Shown: in pieces, positions 1 through 7,606 of the stretch | Layout: every line of letters starts with the position of its first letter | How positions within the stretch are numbered: position 1 is the stretch's first letter | NCBI RefSeq assembly: GCF_947498635.1 | Contig: NZ_CANMKV010000046.1 | Span: 1-32,098 of the forward strand | Source: an uncultured Microbulbifer sp. | GTDB lineage: Bacteria > Pseudomonadota > Gammaproteobacteria > Pseudomonadales > Cellvibrionaceae | Direction: 5' to 3' | DNA: 32,098 nucleotides | Notes under the pieces: model-generated | Told to the model about the DNA's origin: nothing | Seen by the model: only the letters and a program-made list of their open reading frames with translations | Databases searched by the model: none | Translations under genes and position numbers: made by a program

Positions 1-15
1 ACTTGATCGTGTCAT
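1..15 (-). CDS. IS3-family transposase OrfA, first five codons only
   Basis: Five codons (MTRSS) start at an ATG placed 4 nt after AGAGGTG, just inside the IS3-type terminal repeat. IS3-family orfA, a small helix-turn-helix protein that is frameshift-fused to OrfB to make transposase, begins at this place in the element. Nearly all of the gene lies outside the window, so the call rests on position and on the terminal repeat rather than on protein similarity. Confidence 0.5.
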
Positions 16-77
16 AGGGCACCTCTGCTGCGTAGTTTATCGCTTAAGAGAGTGTCCGTCTTTTGTGGGTAGGATCA
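1..77 (-). mobile_element. IS3-family element, orfA-proximal end (rest lies left of window)
   Basis: Read on the minus strand from 77 inward, the element begins TGATCCTACCCA, followed by GACGGACACTCTCTTAAGCG. This is the layout of the IS3-subgroup terminal repeat. A strong ribosome site (AGAGGTG) follows, and then an ATG at 13-15. The same terminus recurs at 12161-12223 and, as the opposite end of the element, at 32023-32098. Only the outer 77 bases are visible; the rest runs off the left edge. Confidence 0.8.
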
Positions 78-183
78 CGTAGCCAGCTTTCGCTTTTACA
101 TATCTCAAGGATTTCAGCTGATTAAAGAACAAGTCGATGAACACACCGGGCATATCGAATATTTAATGGAAATAAAAATCTAG
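73..183 (+). pseudogene. C-terminal remnant of an unrecognised gene cut by the IS3 element
   Basis: An open frame runs from the IS3 boundary to a TAG at 181-183. It encodes about 35 residues that look like genuine protein (…FQLIKEQVDEHTGHIEYLM…). It has no start codon of its own, and a stop at 70-72 closes the frame inside the IS. The simplest reading is that the IS3 copy inserted into a gene and left only its C-terminus here. The family is not recognised. The remainder of the stretch to 364 shows no gene. Confidence 0.4.
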
Positions 184-364
184 CCACCACGACCGCTTAT
201 AAAATCATTCACAACGATTAGTTATTTTATTCACCTACAATAATTAGGCGGGAAAATAGTAACTTATATTGCCCGCATAACTCTGCCTAGTGAAAAGGTG
301 AGAAAATAACCCTACTAGCAAGAAGCTCATTAGTATCACCCCAAAATTTTTCTCCAGAAGCCAA

Positions 365-1093
365 TTAAGCTACTTTGTGGGATCCCGCTAATCCACATGA
401 TGCTACTGTATTTTTGACCGTTCCTTTAGTTGCGACCAGCTGTTCACCCTTAGCCTCACTAAAACGTTCCGTCAAATAATCACTCTGCCCACGCAGCAAT
501 ATAGTAGTCTTAACCAACTCTTCCAAAACATCGATAACCCGATCCCGGAATGAGGAATCCTTTAGGCGCCCCAGCTCATCAAATTCCTGCCACGCCTTGG
601 CAATGGAGGATTGATTGGGAATCGTGAACATGCGCATCCAACGCCCTAGTACGCGCAGACTGTTAACTGTATTGAACGACTGGGAGCCACCGGATATCTG
701 CATGACTGCCAAGGTTTTTCCCTGAGTGGCTCGGGTTGCGCTCTGATCCAGTGGCAGCCAGTCAATCTGGTTTTTGAAAACCGCAGATATATTCCCGTGG
801 ATCTCCGGGCTGATCCAGACCTGCCCCTGGCTCCAAGCCGACCATTCTCGCAATTGATGTACCTTCGGGTGCTCAAAATTGACACCGTCGTAGAGCGGAA
901 GGTCAGCGGGATCAAACAAACGCACTTCGGCATCAAAGTACTGCAGTATTTCGGCAACTTGATTAGCCAGTAAGCGTGAAAAAGAATTGGGCCTAAGCGA
1001 TCCATACAGAATCAGAATTTTTGCAGGCTCGCTGCTGGGCGAAGTTTTCTGCAAACGCCGTTGGATTTCGCTGCCCGTATGCCTGGGTAGCAT
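365..1093 (-). CDS. arsH: ArsH-type NADPH-dependent FMN reductase (organoarsenical resistance)
   Basis: A flavodoxin-like protein of 242 aa, the usual ArsH length. The FMN-phosphate loop [10 protein letters not shown] sits near residues 31-40, and the family signature [20 protein letters not shown] is in the middle of the protein. ArsH enzymes are cytosolic and oxidise trivalent organoarsenicals such as methylarsenite with NADPH/FMN. The gene follows arsR on the same strand after a 62-nt gap that carries its own copy of the presumed ArsR operator, so it is probably arsenite-inducible. GAGG lies about 9 nt before the ATG. No ArsB, Acr3 or ArsC pump or reductase is in view; downstream there is only the IS3 end, so the operon may have been truncated or the pump may lie elsewhere. 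Confidence 0.9.
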   Translation of the reverse strand: MLPRHTGSEIQRRLQKTSPSSEPAKILILYGSLRPNSFSRLLANQVAEILQYFDAEVRLFDPADLPLYDGVNFEHPKVHQLREWSAWSQGQVWISPEIHGNISAVFKNQIDWLPLDQSATRATQGKTLAVMQISGGSQSFNTVNSLRVLGRWMRMFTIPNQSSIAKAWQEFDELGRLKDSSFRDRVIDVLEELVKTTILLRGQSDYLTERFSEAKGEQLVATKGTVKNTVASCGLAGSHKVA

Positions 1094-1114
1094 AAGACTT
1101 TACCTCAAAATATC

Positions 1115-1140
1115 TATATTTCTGGAATATTCGAAATATA
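1115..1140 (-). promoter_or_regulatory. candidate ArsR operator in front of arsH
   Basis: The core 1118-1137, ATTTCTGGAATATTCGAAAT, is an imperfect dyad extended outward by TAT/ATA. It matches the site at 1508-1527 upstream of arsR at 17 of 20 positions, with identical spacing. ArsR-family repressors bind AT-rich dyads of this kind. Two copies, each upstream of one gene of the pair, support autoregulation of arsR and separate control of arsH. Confidence 0.65.
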
Positions 1141-1155
1141 GATTAAATTAATAGA

Positions 1156-1467
1156 CTAGTTACAGTTAACCGATTCCTGGCCAGGTGTCATACAACACTC
1201 TTCCATCAGGTAATTCACCAAGCCCATAAGTTCGGGGAAACAGGCTTCGCAACGCAACACTCTTCCTTCGCGTTTTTGTACCATCAAACCAGAGCTAACT
1301 AATCGACTGATGTGGTGAGACAATGTAGAGCCCGGAATATCCAGCTGTTCCTGAATAGCACTTACGGCAAGACCATCTGGTCCCGCTTTAACCAGCAGGC
1401 GATAGATTGCTAAGCGGGTGGTATGACCCAGCTCAGCGAGTTTCTTGGCGGCATCTTGGTGTTCCAT
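1156..1467 (-). CDS. arsR: ArsR/SmtB-family metalloregulatory repressor
   Basis: A winged-helix repressor of about 103 aa. The helix-turn-helix is seen in SAIQEQLDIPGSTLSHHISR (residues ~37-56), followed by the wing at KREGRVLRC. Cysteines at 73, 76, 91, 92 and 102 (counting from MEHQD) resemble the C-terminal As(III) site of Acidithiobacillus-type ArsR, which uses a vicinal Cys pair and a third Cys near the end, rather than the CxCxxC helix site of E. coli ArsR. In the apo form it should repress by binding DNA and release on As(III). An in-frame ATG lies seven codons upstream (1486-1488); I prefer the ATG at 1465-1467 because family members begin just before the first helix. Neither start has a good ribosome site. 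Confidence 0.9.
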   Translation of the reverse strand: MEHQDAAKKLAELGHTTRLAIYRLLVKAGPDGLAVSAIQEQLDIPGSTLSHHISRLVSSGLMVQKREGRVLRCEACFPELMGLVNYLMEECCMTPGQESVNCN

Positions 1468-1507
1468 GGCAATTACGATATACCACACTGAGCAATCTGT
1501 AAACTAC

Positions 1508-1527
1508 ATTTCTAGAAACTTCGAAAT
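1508..1527 (-). promoter_or_regulatory. candidate ArsR operator in front of arsR
   Basis: ATTTCTAGAAACTTCGAAAT lies 40 nt upstream of the preferred arsR start. It is the twin of the dyad at 1118-1137 (17 of 20 identical). Its place upstream of arsR fits autorepression. Confidence 0.65.
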
Positions 1528-1871
1528 TAATCCAAATTATAGCACCCCAAGGGGTAACATTCTGAAGCCACCAATGAAGCTCCCCCAATAAGGCTGACTA
1601 CAGAGGACCTCATAGAGCCTGAAGTCTGGCGCTTCTATTTATCGGTCATTTATCCGTGGGGCTGAATTGTAAGGGGCGAGTGATTGTTAAGATTGGAGCC
1701 CTATCGATTTTGGAATAACAGCATACCCTTACCGGAAGCAATTCATCACTTATTCCTAATGGGGTTTTTCAAACCATTCCAGCACTATACCCTGAACCTA
1801 GAGTGCTATATTAGAAAGCTTTTGTAAGTATTGACCTATAAAAATAGTATTTAATCTTACCTATAAACCTA
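1528..1871. other. intergenic stretch with no recognised gene
   Basis: These 344 bases between the arsR control region and the IS30 remnant hold no convincing ORF or RNA. The only structure I noticed is a short direct repeat, ACCTATAAA, at 1834-1842 and 1859-1867 next to the IS30 end. I assign it no function. Confidence 0.4.
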
Positions 1872-2940
1872 CACTCAACTCTGAAGTGCATTACCCTTTA
1901 GGCTGCCGAGAAAGCCGTATATTCTCCCAATATCTGCCTGGAATTTTATAGCCCAACGTTTTCTGAGACGATTATGTAAACGCTCAATAAAAACTTCGAC
2001 ATCATTTTGAATCACAAGCTTGAAGTCCGTATTTCTCGGAAAGTACTGGCGCAGCAAGCCATTAGTGATCTCATTCAGGCCACTCCCCCAAGAGGTATAC
2101 GGATGCGCAAAATAGACGGCTGAATCCAGTACCTCGCCAGTCTTCACGTGCAGGGCAAATTCTTTTCCATTAAGATAGCAATGGTGTGTAATAAGACTTT
2201 ATACGGCTCAAGTTTAGCGACCAACTCTGCCGTTTTGCGCTCAACCTTCTGAAAGAGAGTAAATTTACTCTTACCATCTACTCTGGTAACCAGGGCACCG
2301 CTATGGCCTTTACCTATAGCGGTATCTAGTTCCCCGTCTCCGATGCGAGTTTTATCATCGATAACTGGTGGGCGCTGCTCGATGCTGATGGCGTTCTTGA
2401 TGTGCCCGCGAGTTGATTTTCCATTTGCTCGTTTGTCGTAGGGTCTATCCCGGCGCCGCAAGTTCTCCTACAGGGTACCACGCTGCTTATCAGCCCAGAC
2501 ATGCAGGTAAATGATTTCATGGCTGAGACAGACTTTCTTCCTGTTCTAGCCTGCCAGAGATTTTCTTTGGGCTCCATTGCAGCTTCAGCTTGCTCTCTAT
2601 CCCTGCAATGTTCTTGGGTAGCATCTTTGTTGTTATTCTCGCTTATCTACACCGCTCTTCAGTCATCCGTTGGGCTTGTTTATAGCGGTAGCCATAGCCA
2701 CCTCGATTACGAGCCAGCGCTCTACTAATCGTAGTTTGGCTAACCCCAACCTCCCTGACGATTGACCTCTGACTCCAGTCACTTTTCTTTAATGCCTAAA
2801 TCTGGCATCGTTGCTTACCGGTCAGTTGTTTATCGCTTTCTGTCACCACTTAATCTCTTGGCGGAGAAGAAGCGGCAGATATTACCTTCGACTGACCGTC
2901 CTTTTCCAAGTGATTAACTGATGCACTTCAAAGTTGAATG
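1872..2940 (-). mobile_element. decayed IS30-family insertion sequence with both terminal repeats
   Basis: The left end CACTCAACTCTGAAGTGCA (1872-1890) is inverted at the right end as TGCACTTCAAAGTTGAATG (2922-2940), with few mismatches. TTCAACTTTGAAGTGCA-type ends are typical of IS30-family elements. The ~1.07 kb length fits, and the interior encodes a broken IS30 transposase on the minus strand whose last codons run into the left repeat, as usual for compact IS elements. Inactivating lesions in the transposase mean it cannot move by itself. Confidence 0.85.
1875..2850 (-). pseudogene. IS30-family transposase, frameshifted and interrupted
   Basis: Pieces of one IS30 transposase lie in order across different frames. 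The N-terminal helix-turn-helix part (LTGKQRCQI, a stop, then ALKKSDWSQRSIVREVGV and TTISRALARNRGG) is at about 2690-2845. A middle piece resembling SxETIYLHVWADKQRG is at about 2480-2530. The catalytic DDE part (IEQRPPVIDDKTRIGDGELD, IGKGHSGALVTRV) is at about 2250-2400, and the C-terminus (FAHPYTSWGSGLNEITNGLL) is at 1875-2147. At least two stops and several frameshifts separate them. Intact IS30 transposases are single ORFs of about 320-350 aa that bind the terminal repeats and catalyse cut-and-join. This copy is dead. Confidence 0.85.
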
Positions 2941-2965
2941 CAGGAAAACATAGGAATCAGTAAAA

Positions 2966-3565
2966 ATGCTCCCAAGCAAGATATATCTCATTGATAAAGC
3001 AAAAGAGTTAACTGATGCCTGGCATCAAGTATTCGATGATATTGAGATTTTCGAAATCATAGAGGGCGATTACTTTTCACAGTCTGCCGATGCCATGGTA
3101 AGTCCAGCAAACAGCTTTGGAATCATGGATGGGGGATTAGACCTCCCAATTAGAAATACTCTTGGCTTTGAAGCCGAAGAAAATTTGCAAAAACGGATAA
3201 AATCTGATTTTCACGGTGAACTGCCTATAGGGGCGGCAATCATTGTTTCAACGTCCCACAAAAACTGGCCTTACTTAATTTCTTCTCCCACCATGCGCAT
3301 ACCGGAAGATATCTCAAATACATTAAATGCTTACCATGCTTTCAGGGCCATTTTGAATTCAGTACAGCTATTTAATAAGGCACACCCCAAAGAAAAGATT
3401 AATTCAATCGTATGCCCAGGTTTAGGTACAGGCATCGGGAATCTACCCGCAAGACGCTGCGCTGGCCATATGCGGGCAGCCTACGACTATCTCTCCAAAC
3501 CCTCTAGAATTCCAAGCTTTAATGAAATTCATGAAACGCACAGGAGACTGCAGTTGGCCAACTAG
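2966..3565 (+). CDS. stand-alone macro-domain protein (putative ADP-ribose hydrolase or binder)
   Basis: A 199-aa protein with macro-domain hallmarks: an early D followed by DAMVSPANSFGIMDGGLDLP (adenine-ribose loop and phosphate-binding glycine stretch, residues ~42-61), a central IGAAIIVSTS strand, and late VCPGLGTGIGNLP (residues ~148-160), the phosphate-binding loop 2. Macro domains bind ADP-ribose, and many remove it from proteins, nucleic acids or O-acetyl-ADP-ribose; whether this one is catalytic cannot be read from sequence. The ATG is preceded by AGGAAT at a somewhat long spacing. The gene begins only 26 bp beyond the IS30 terminal repeat and is AT-rich, so it is probably acquired accessory DNA. 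No toxin partner such as a DarT-type ADP-ribosyltransferase sits beside it. Confidence 0.75.
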   Translation: MLPSKIYLIDKAKELTDAWHQVFDDIEIFEIIEGDYFSQSADAMVSPANSFGIMDGGLDLPIRNTLGFEAEENLQKRIKSDFHGELPIGAAIIVSTSHKNWPYLISSPTMRIPEDISNTLNAYHAFRAILNSVQLFNKAHPKEKINSIVCPGLGTGIGNLPARRCAGHMRAAYDYLSKPSRIPSFNEIHETHRRLQLAN

Positions 3566-3727
3566 GGAAGTTTAAGAATAATAACCCCCTATTTTTACTC
3601 GACCCAACGCCCCCACAAACATTTCCCAACCAAGAATACGAAAAAGTTATTATGATTTTCATTTTTTTGAAAAAATGGAAGCATTAAAAACCAAGAACTT
3701 GCTGACTTCTTATAGCTAAAACGCCAA

Positions 3728-3761
3728 CAAGGCCCCAGTAAGGGGCCTTGTTTCATTTTTT
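3728..3761. terminator. rho-independent terminator between convergent macro and gbpA genes
   Basis: A perfect 9-bp GC-rich stem, CAAGGCCCC and GGGGCCTTG, flanks the loop AGTAA and is followed by TTTCATTTTTT on the plus strand. It sits directly downstream of gbpA, which converges on it, and 160 nt after the macro-domain gene. The T-run favours the plus-strand transcript, while the stem may also serve gbpA. Confidence 0.8.
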
Positions 3762-3765
3762 GGGG

Positions 3766-5277
3766 CTACAGTTTATCCCAAGCCATATCCCAGTTCGATC
3801 CTCTGCCCGGCTCAAACTGGTTTGCACTTCGACTCCACTGCACACAGTAACCAGAGTTGGGGAAAGGTTTACACTGATAAATATTACCATCACTGGCCAT
3901 CACTTTTGTTCCTGCAGTATATGATTTTAAACCTTCAGGAAATACATAATCATAGTTACCTGACGGTGGTGGTGCTACGTCGTCATCCATCAAGTGGAAA
4001 TCCTGCATGGTTTGATCAATCAAGTTGCCATCCATATCTTTTATTACGATCACCAACATGTGATGTCCAGGTTCAGATTTTGAGAGTGTCAAAGTCTTAT
4101 CCAATCTCTGACCATCACTCATATTGACTTCATAATTAGCCAGTGTTTCTCGCGCATGATTCAAAACCTTGAGATCGGCCCTGATGTTACCTTTTGCAGT
4201 AAGAGCGAGCTGTAAAGAAAGTGGCTCTCCAGATATTGAGTACATATCTTCAAGCCCTGACACATCTAAATCGTAGTCAGGTATCGGGCTATTGATCTCA
4301 TAATTGATTTCAACACGCTCCAGACCACTTCCATTCTGCAAATATATTGGGTTTGAGCCGTAGACTGGGCTAAATTGATCTTCATTAATAAGCTGACCTG
4401 CGCGAACACTGGTCTGCTCTTGGTTGATTTTGGCCGCAAGATTATATGCCCAATTATTAGCCATGCCCTGTTCATCCGTAGCAATTTCCAACACGGTCGA
4501 ATACGTAGGTTCTTCGCTGCTACTACTGTAAACACGCGTGGAAACTTTATCCCCAACTTTTAAATTTTGTGTTGGGTTGATAGTTCCACCCTGACTCCAG
4601 TCTGATTCGGGGATACCATCACCACCAAACTCTACGTCAATAACATTGTAAAAGGCCGCGGCTGTATCCGCTACATCCCATACTGCGAGAATCACTTGAT
4701 AGCCTTCTCGATCGGGAACTACACATTCGTGATGCATATCAATCGGTGGCTTCTGGTTATTCCCATCGACAGCACAGAATGGATTGAGATCAAATGAGTC
4801 ACGGGTTAATGGCTGATTCGGGTTCCAGTTCTGTTTGGTAATATAATATTTCCAGTCACGGGCAACATGATTTGCCGTAAAGTGCCACTTAAAAGTTTGT
4901 TTACCCGCTGTAATAGGATTTTTGAGCCAACGGTCAGCCGTTTGTTCATTTAAAGGCGACCACACATTGCTACCGGCACTGGCTATCTTACCATCCGCCG
5001 GACCACTTTGCGGAAATCCTTCCGGGCCTTCAACACTCTGCGGCTCCCATTGAACAGCCCCGCAATCCACATTCTTTTGACCTGTTGTGGATAAAGGATA
5101 TTTACATAAAGTTCCCCGTGCAGATGCAACCCCCCCACCATACTCTTCAACATAGCCATGACTCATTACATTGGAACTAATACCAGCCAAAAGCATCGCC
5201 AGTAGCGTTTGATTTAATGCAGGTTTTTTCAAAGATGAAGCCGATTTTTTCATTCGTAAAATCATATCTACAACCAT
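3766..5277 (-). CDS. gbpA: GbpA-like chitin/GlcNAc-binding secreted LPMO (AA10)
   Basis: A 503-aa secreted protein. A signal peptide (KKSASSLKK, then a hydrophobic core) ends at SNVMS, so the mature protein starts with His40, the N-terminal histidine of the copper brace. The second brace His is in [10 protein letters not shown] (H137), 97 residues later, the same spacing as in Vibrio cholerae GbpA. The AA10 catalytic domain covers ~40-217 and two GbpA-type linker domains cover ~225-425. A C-terminal chitin-binding module of CBM73/CBM5 type ([20 protein letters not shown]…YCVQW…W) covers ~440-503. Such enzymes oxidatively cleave crystalline chitin and mediate attachment to chitinous surfaces, usually after type II secretion. 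The true start may be the ATG at codon 10 (5250), which gives a cleaner signal peptide. No chitinase neighbours it. Confidence 0.92.
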   Translation of the reverse strand: MVVDMILRMKKSASSLKKPALNQTLLAMLLAGISSNVMSHGYVEEYGGGVASARGTLCKYPLSTTGQKNVDCGAVQWEPQSVEGPEGFPQSGPADGKIASAGSNVWSPLNEQTADRWLKNPITAGKQTFKWHFTANHVARDWKYYITKQNWNPNQPLTRDSFDLNPFCAVDGNNQKPPIDMHHECVVPDREGYQVILAVWDVADTAAAFYNVIDVEFGGDGIPESDWSQGGTINPTQNLKVGDKVSTRVYSSSSEEPTYSTVLEIATDEQGMANNWAYNLAAKINQEQTSVRAGQLINEDQFSPVYGSNPIYLQNGSGLERVEINYEINSPIPDYDLDVSGLEDMYSISGEPLSLQLALTAKGNIRADLKVLNHARETLANYEVNMSDGQRLDKTLTLSKSEPGHHMLVIVIKDMDGNLIDQTMQDFHLMDDDVAPPPSGNYDYVFPEGLKSYTAGTKVMASDGNIYQCKPFPNSGYCVQWSRSANQFEPGRGSNWDMAWDKL

Positions 5278-5282
5278 TATTT

Positions 5283-5756
5283 ATGCATGTACGGTTTCCT
5301 TCCTGGGTATATTTAATTCCCTATTTAGCCCTACAAAGCAAGTACTACTATTTTTAGAAAATTACTCACAAGGCGTTATTGTCAGGTTAATGGACTGTGA
5401 CCCACAGATGCGGTTCCAAAGATTTTTATTATTGTGCAAATAATGTGAATTTTTGTCGCCATACGCAAATACGAAGTTCTGTTTAAGATACTCTCAAGGG
5501 AGCTTTCCTTATACCAACCGTCTAGACGGGTGGTATAAACGCCTCAATAGCAAAATTTCAGCGATATAGTTCGCCTAATTTTTTTCATCCCCAGCCATTC
5601 AAATTAATGGCCAAAACTCGATTACCGTTCCAGAAAAATAAAAATCACCATAGATAGGATCAGTATCTTTTTATGAAAATGCTGTGTATCGATAGAACTT
5701 AATTGCACTATTTGCGCTTGCACCCCCTTGATGTTCCGCGAGAAAGCAACTTAAGG
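5283..5756. other. intergenic stretch upstream of gbpA
   Basis: About 470 AT-rich bases without a believable gene. They must contain the gbpA promoter, which I could not place. The only clear structure is the 30-bp palindrome at 5509-5538, listed separately. Confidence 0.45.
5509..5538. repeat. 30-bp near-perfect palindrome
   Basis: Starting TTATACCAACCGTC and ending with its mirror TAGACGGGTGGTATAA, 14 of 15 base pairs match across the centre. There is no run of T on either side, so it is not a typical terminator. It lies about 230 nt upstream of gbpA. It could be an operator for a dimeric regulator, or a dispersed palindromic repeat of the TTATACC…GGTATAA kind found in marine gammaproteobacteria. 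No regulator gene adjoins it. Confidence 0.55.
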
Positions 5757-5758
5757 AG

Positions 5759-6010
5759 ACTCTGAATAACCCCGTGATGCCATGGACTGTTAGACCTGCT
5801 CACCATCGAGGCATGGCTTCGCAGGAGTGACTAAGCTCCTCCAGGAGGTCACAATGTAGCGCAGGAATCACCCTGAAAGCTGCGTAGAGCGCGACTTAAA
5901 AGCACTGCTACTGCGTGCCGCTCTTGCAGCTGGCTAGGCGCGCTGCGCCTAATATCTGTCGCCTTCAAGCCCCGAAGAGAGATTAAGGAATCAATCCGAG
6001 GCTCTTTAAG
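5759..6010. repeat. possible remnant of a short mobile or repetitive element
   Basis: The stretch starts with ACTCTGAATAA (5759-5769) and ends with GAGGCTCTTTAAG (5998-6010). The same two words occur 4 bases apart in the palindrome at 31837-31862. The interior is more GC-rich than its surroundings and contains a hairpin-prone GGCGCGCTGCGCC segment (5937-5949). A 77-codon minus-strand frame (5849-6082) spans it, but its poly-Phe start and lack of family resemblance make it unconvincing as a gene. I read the stretch as the decayed remains of an IS or MITE-like element. Confidence 0.35.
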
Positions 6011-6157
6011 TGGTTTTTTTAAGTAAATGAGAACATCCAGAAAAAGCATAAAAAAGAAAAACAAATTCCCAGCGACACGCACATTTGCCGTATTCCCTTC
6101 AGCATCTTAAAAGCTAGTCTTGTGACTCTTTCTGGCATTTATTAGGAATCAATCCTA

Positions 6158-6985
6158 TCAAGTACCAGCCAGCCGCCGCTGGATATCTATCATTATCAGT
6201 AGATTAGCTAGAAACCAAAGATCCTTTATAATAAAGATCCCACTAGAGGACAGCAGTCCTAGACTCACCCAGCTCCCTGAGTAGCTGAACAGAAAGGTCT
6301 GTGTAGTCAAAAAAACCGCACTACAAAGTAATATCCCCGGCCAAAATAATGCGCGAATATGAATACCGATGGCCAACACAACCAAAGCGGCCAAGTCATA
6401 AACACCAATAATATTGGAGGTCTCCTGAATATCGAAAAAGCGATAAAGCCAGGCCATAAGAGGGGAGCTACTAACCAGGCCTTCAATACCCTGAGCCTCT
6501 ATAGCCGTAAACTTCATGCCACCAATCCACAGCAAAACCAAACCTACCGGCAGAAAATTTAGCCAAATATATAGTCGCGATTGAAGGGTGTTGTGGCTAA
6601 GTAGAGTCAAACCTATTGCGACCAATGCAAAGTATTTGATCACACCCTGCCCGGAACCGAGCGCGGGAAACCCGCCCAGGCTCTCTATCCAATGGGCACT
6701 GCCGAAGAGGCTGAGTAAAGGCACTACGGATAGTACAATCATCCATAAAGCCAAAACACGCATCCATTTTTGGTGTAAAAATGAAAGTAGCGCCAATACG
6801 GCTGCCACCATGAAAATGGTCGCTGACGCAGTCCCTGCTACTGTGAGATCAGACGCTTGGCTAATACCGTAAAATCGAAAAATTGATGCTAAACCGCCCT
6901 GCTGGCCAGAAAATATAGCGATAGCAATCAGTGCAAAGGAAAGGCCCAAGAGGGCCGATATCAGTTTTTGTAAGCGGATATTCAT
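6158..6985 (-). CDS. DUF417/YkgB-like inner-membrane protein
   Basis: About 275 aa from the ATG at 6983-6985, which has CGGAA a few bases upstream; a longer frame to 7036 is open but lacks support. There are seven or eight hydrophobic segments. The second half carries the DUF417 (YkgB/RclC) signature WIGGMKFTAIEAQGIEGLV followed by SSSPLMAWLYRFF and a second small-residue helix. RclC in E. coli belongs to a hypochlorite-induced system; a role here in oxidative or redox stress is an inference from family only. The N-terminal half, with extra helices, makes it longer than typical DUF417 proteins of about 190 aa. It lies 250 nt downstream of the copper operon on the same strand, too far to assume co-transcription; that 250-nt gap holds nothing recognisable. 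Confidence 0.75.
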   Translation of the reverse strand: MNIRLQKLISALLGLSFALIAIAIFSGQQGGLASIFRFYGISQASDLTVAGTASATIFMVAAVLALLSFLHQKWMRVLALWMIVLSVVPLLSLFGSAHWIESLGGFPALGSGQGVIKYFALVAIGLTLLSHNTLQSRLYIWLNFLPVGLVLLWIGGMKFTAIEAQGIEGLVSSSPLMAWLYRFFDIQETSNIIGVYDLAALVVLAIGIHIRALFWPGILLCSAVFLTTQTFLFSYSGSWVSLGLLSSSGIFIIKDLWFLANLLIMIDIQRRLAGT

Positions 6986-7237
6986 TGTTCCGGGCCATAT
7001 CGTGAATAAAAATTTCAGCGCAGTGCCACTCGTCACTTTCCGTTAATTTAAGCCACCCTTACCGAAAAGTTTCCGGAAGCATGACGATTCACAAAGGTGG
7101 CGTGGCGAAAAACTGGATGCCGATAAAGAGTGGTCGGACCCGGCGGGAAATTATTACAGCTGCCCTCAAGTACCAGCATATGACACTGCCCCCTCGCGAC
7201 TCGCCAAGAACAACTGCCGCTGCACACTACGACCAAA

Positions 7238-7606
7238 CTACTCCAAGATCAGAGTGCCCCGGTACATCTGCATCTGGCAGCTAAAGGGATACTTTCCCGG
7301 TTTCGCAGCCGGTATCTCTACGGAAGTTTCCTGATTGAGTTCTAACTCAGCACTGATGCCCAGATCCGGGATAATCACCCATTCGGAGCAGGGGCTCGGG
7401 TCTTCGCGACGAAAGTGCAAAGTGGCGGTTTGATTGGCAGGTAGGCGAATATGATCCGGCTCATAAACGCCGCCTCTAACCAGAATTTGCAATTTCTCAC
7501 TAGCCTCCACAGCCTGTACCGCACCGCGCCTGGGCCCCAACCAAAACCACCAAATAATGGCAACAATCAGCAATACTCCGATTGTATTTACCAAGACCGC
7601 TTCCAT
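7238..7606 (-). CDS. membrane-anchored cupredoxin-domain protein, coupled to copA
   Basis: 122 aa: one N-terminal transmembrane helix (residues ~5-23, LVNTIGVLLIVAIIWWFWLG) and then a cupredoxin fold beginning VRGGVYEPDHIRLPANQ. Candidate copper ligands are in REDPSPCSEW (Cys) and the late PFSCQMQMYRG (Cys, Met, Met). Its ATG overlaps the copA stop in TAATG (7604-7608), a sign of translational coupling. Small proteins of this type accompany copper P1B-ATPases and probably accept or buffer Cu(I) on the outer face of the membrane. That role is inferred from family and context. It ends with RGTLILE. Confidence 0.85.
   Translation of the reverse strand: MEAVLVNTIGVLLIVAIIWWFWLGPRRGAVQAVEASEKLQILVRGGVYEPDHIRLPANQTATLHFRREDPSPCSEWVIIPDLGISAELELNQETSVEIPAAKPGKYPFSCQMQMYRGTLILE

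Noticed and set aside
2966..3565. DarT-DarG type toxin-antitoxin system around the macro-domain gene
   Set aside because: No ADP-ribosyltransferase toxin frame lies on either side; upstream is the IS30 remnant and downstream the terminator and gbpA.
5849..6082. 77-codon minus-strand frame with a Phe-rich start
   Set aside because: It crosses the right border of the repeat-like stretch at 5759-6010 and shows no coherent domain; better explained as part of repetitive DNA.
7048..7284. Two small overlapping frames on opposite strands between the cupredoxin and DUF417 genes
   Set aside because: Both have low-complexity, Arg/Pro/Cys-rich composition and no ribosome site.
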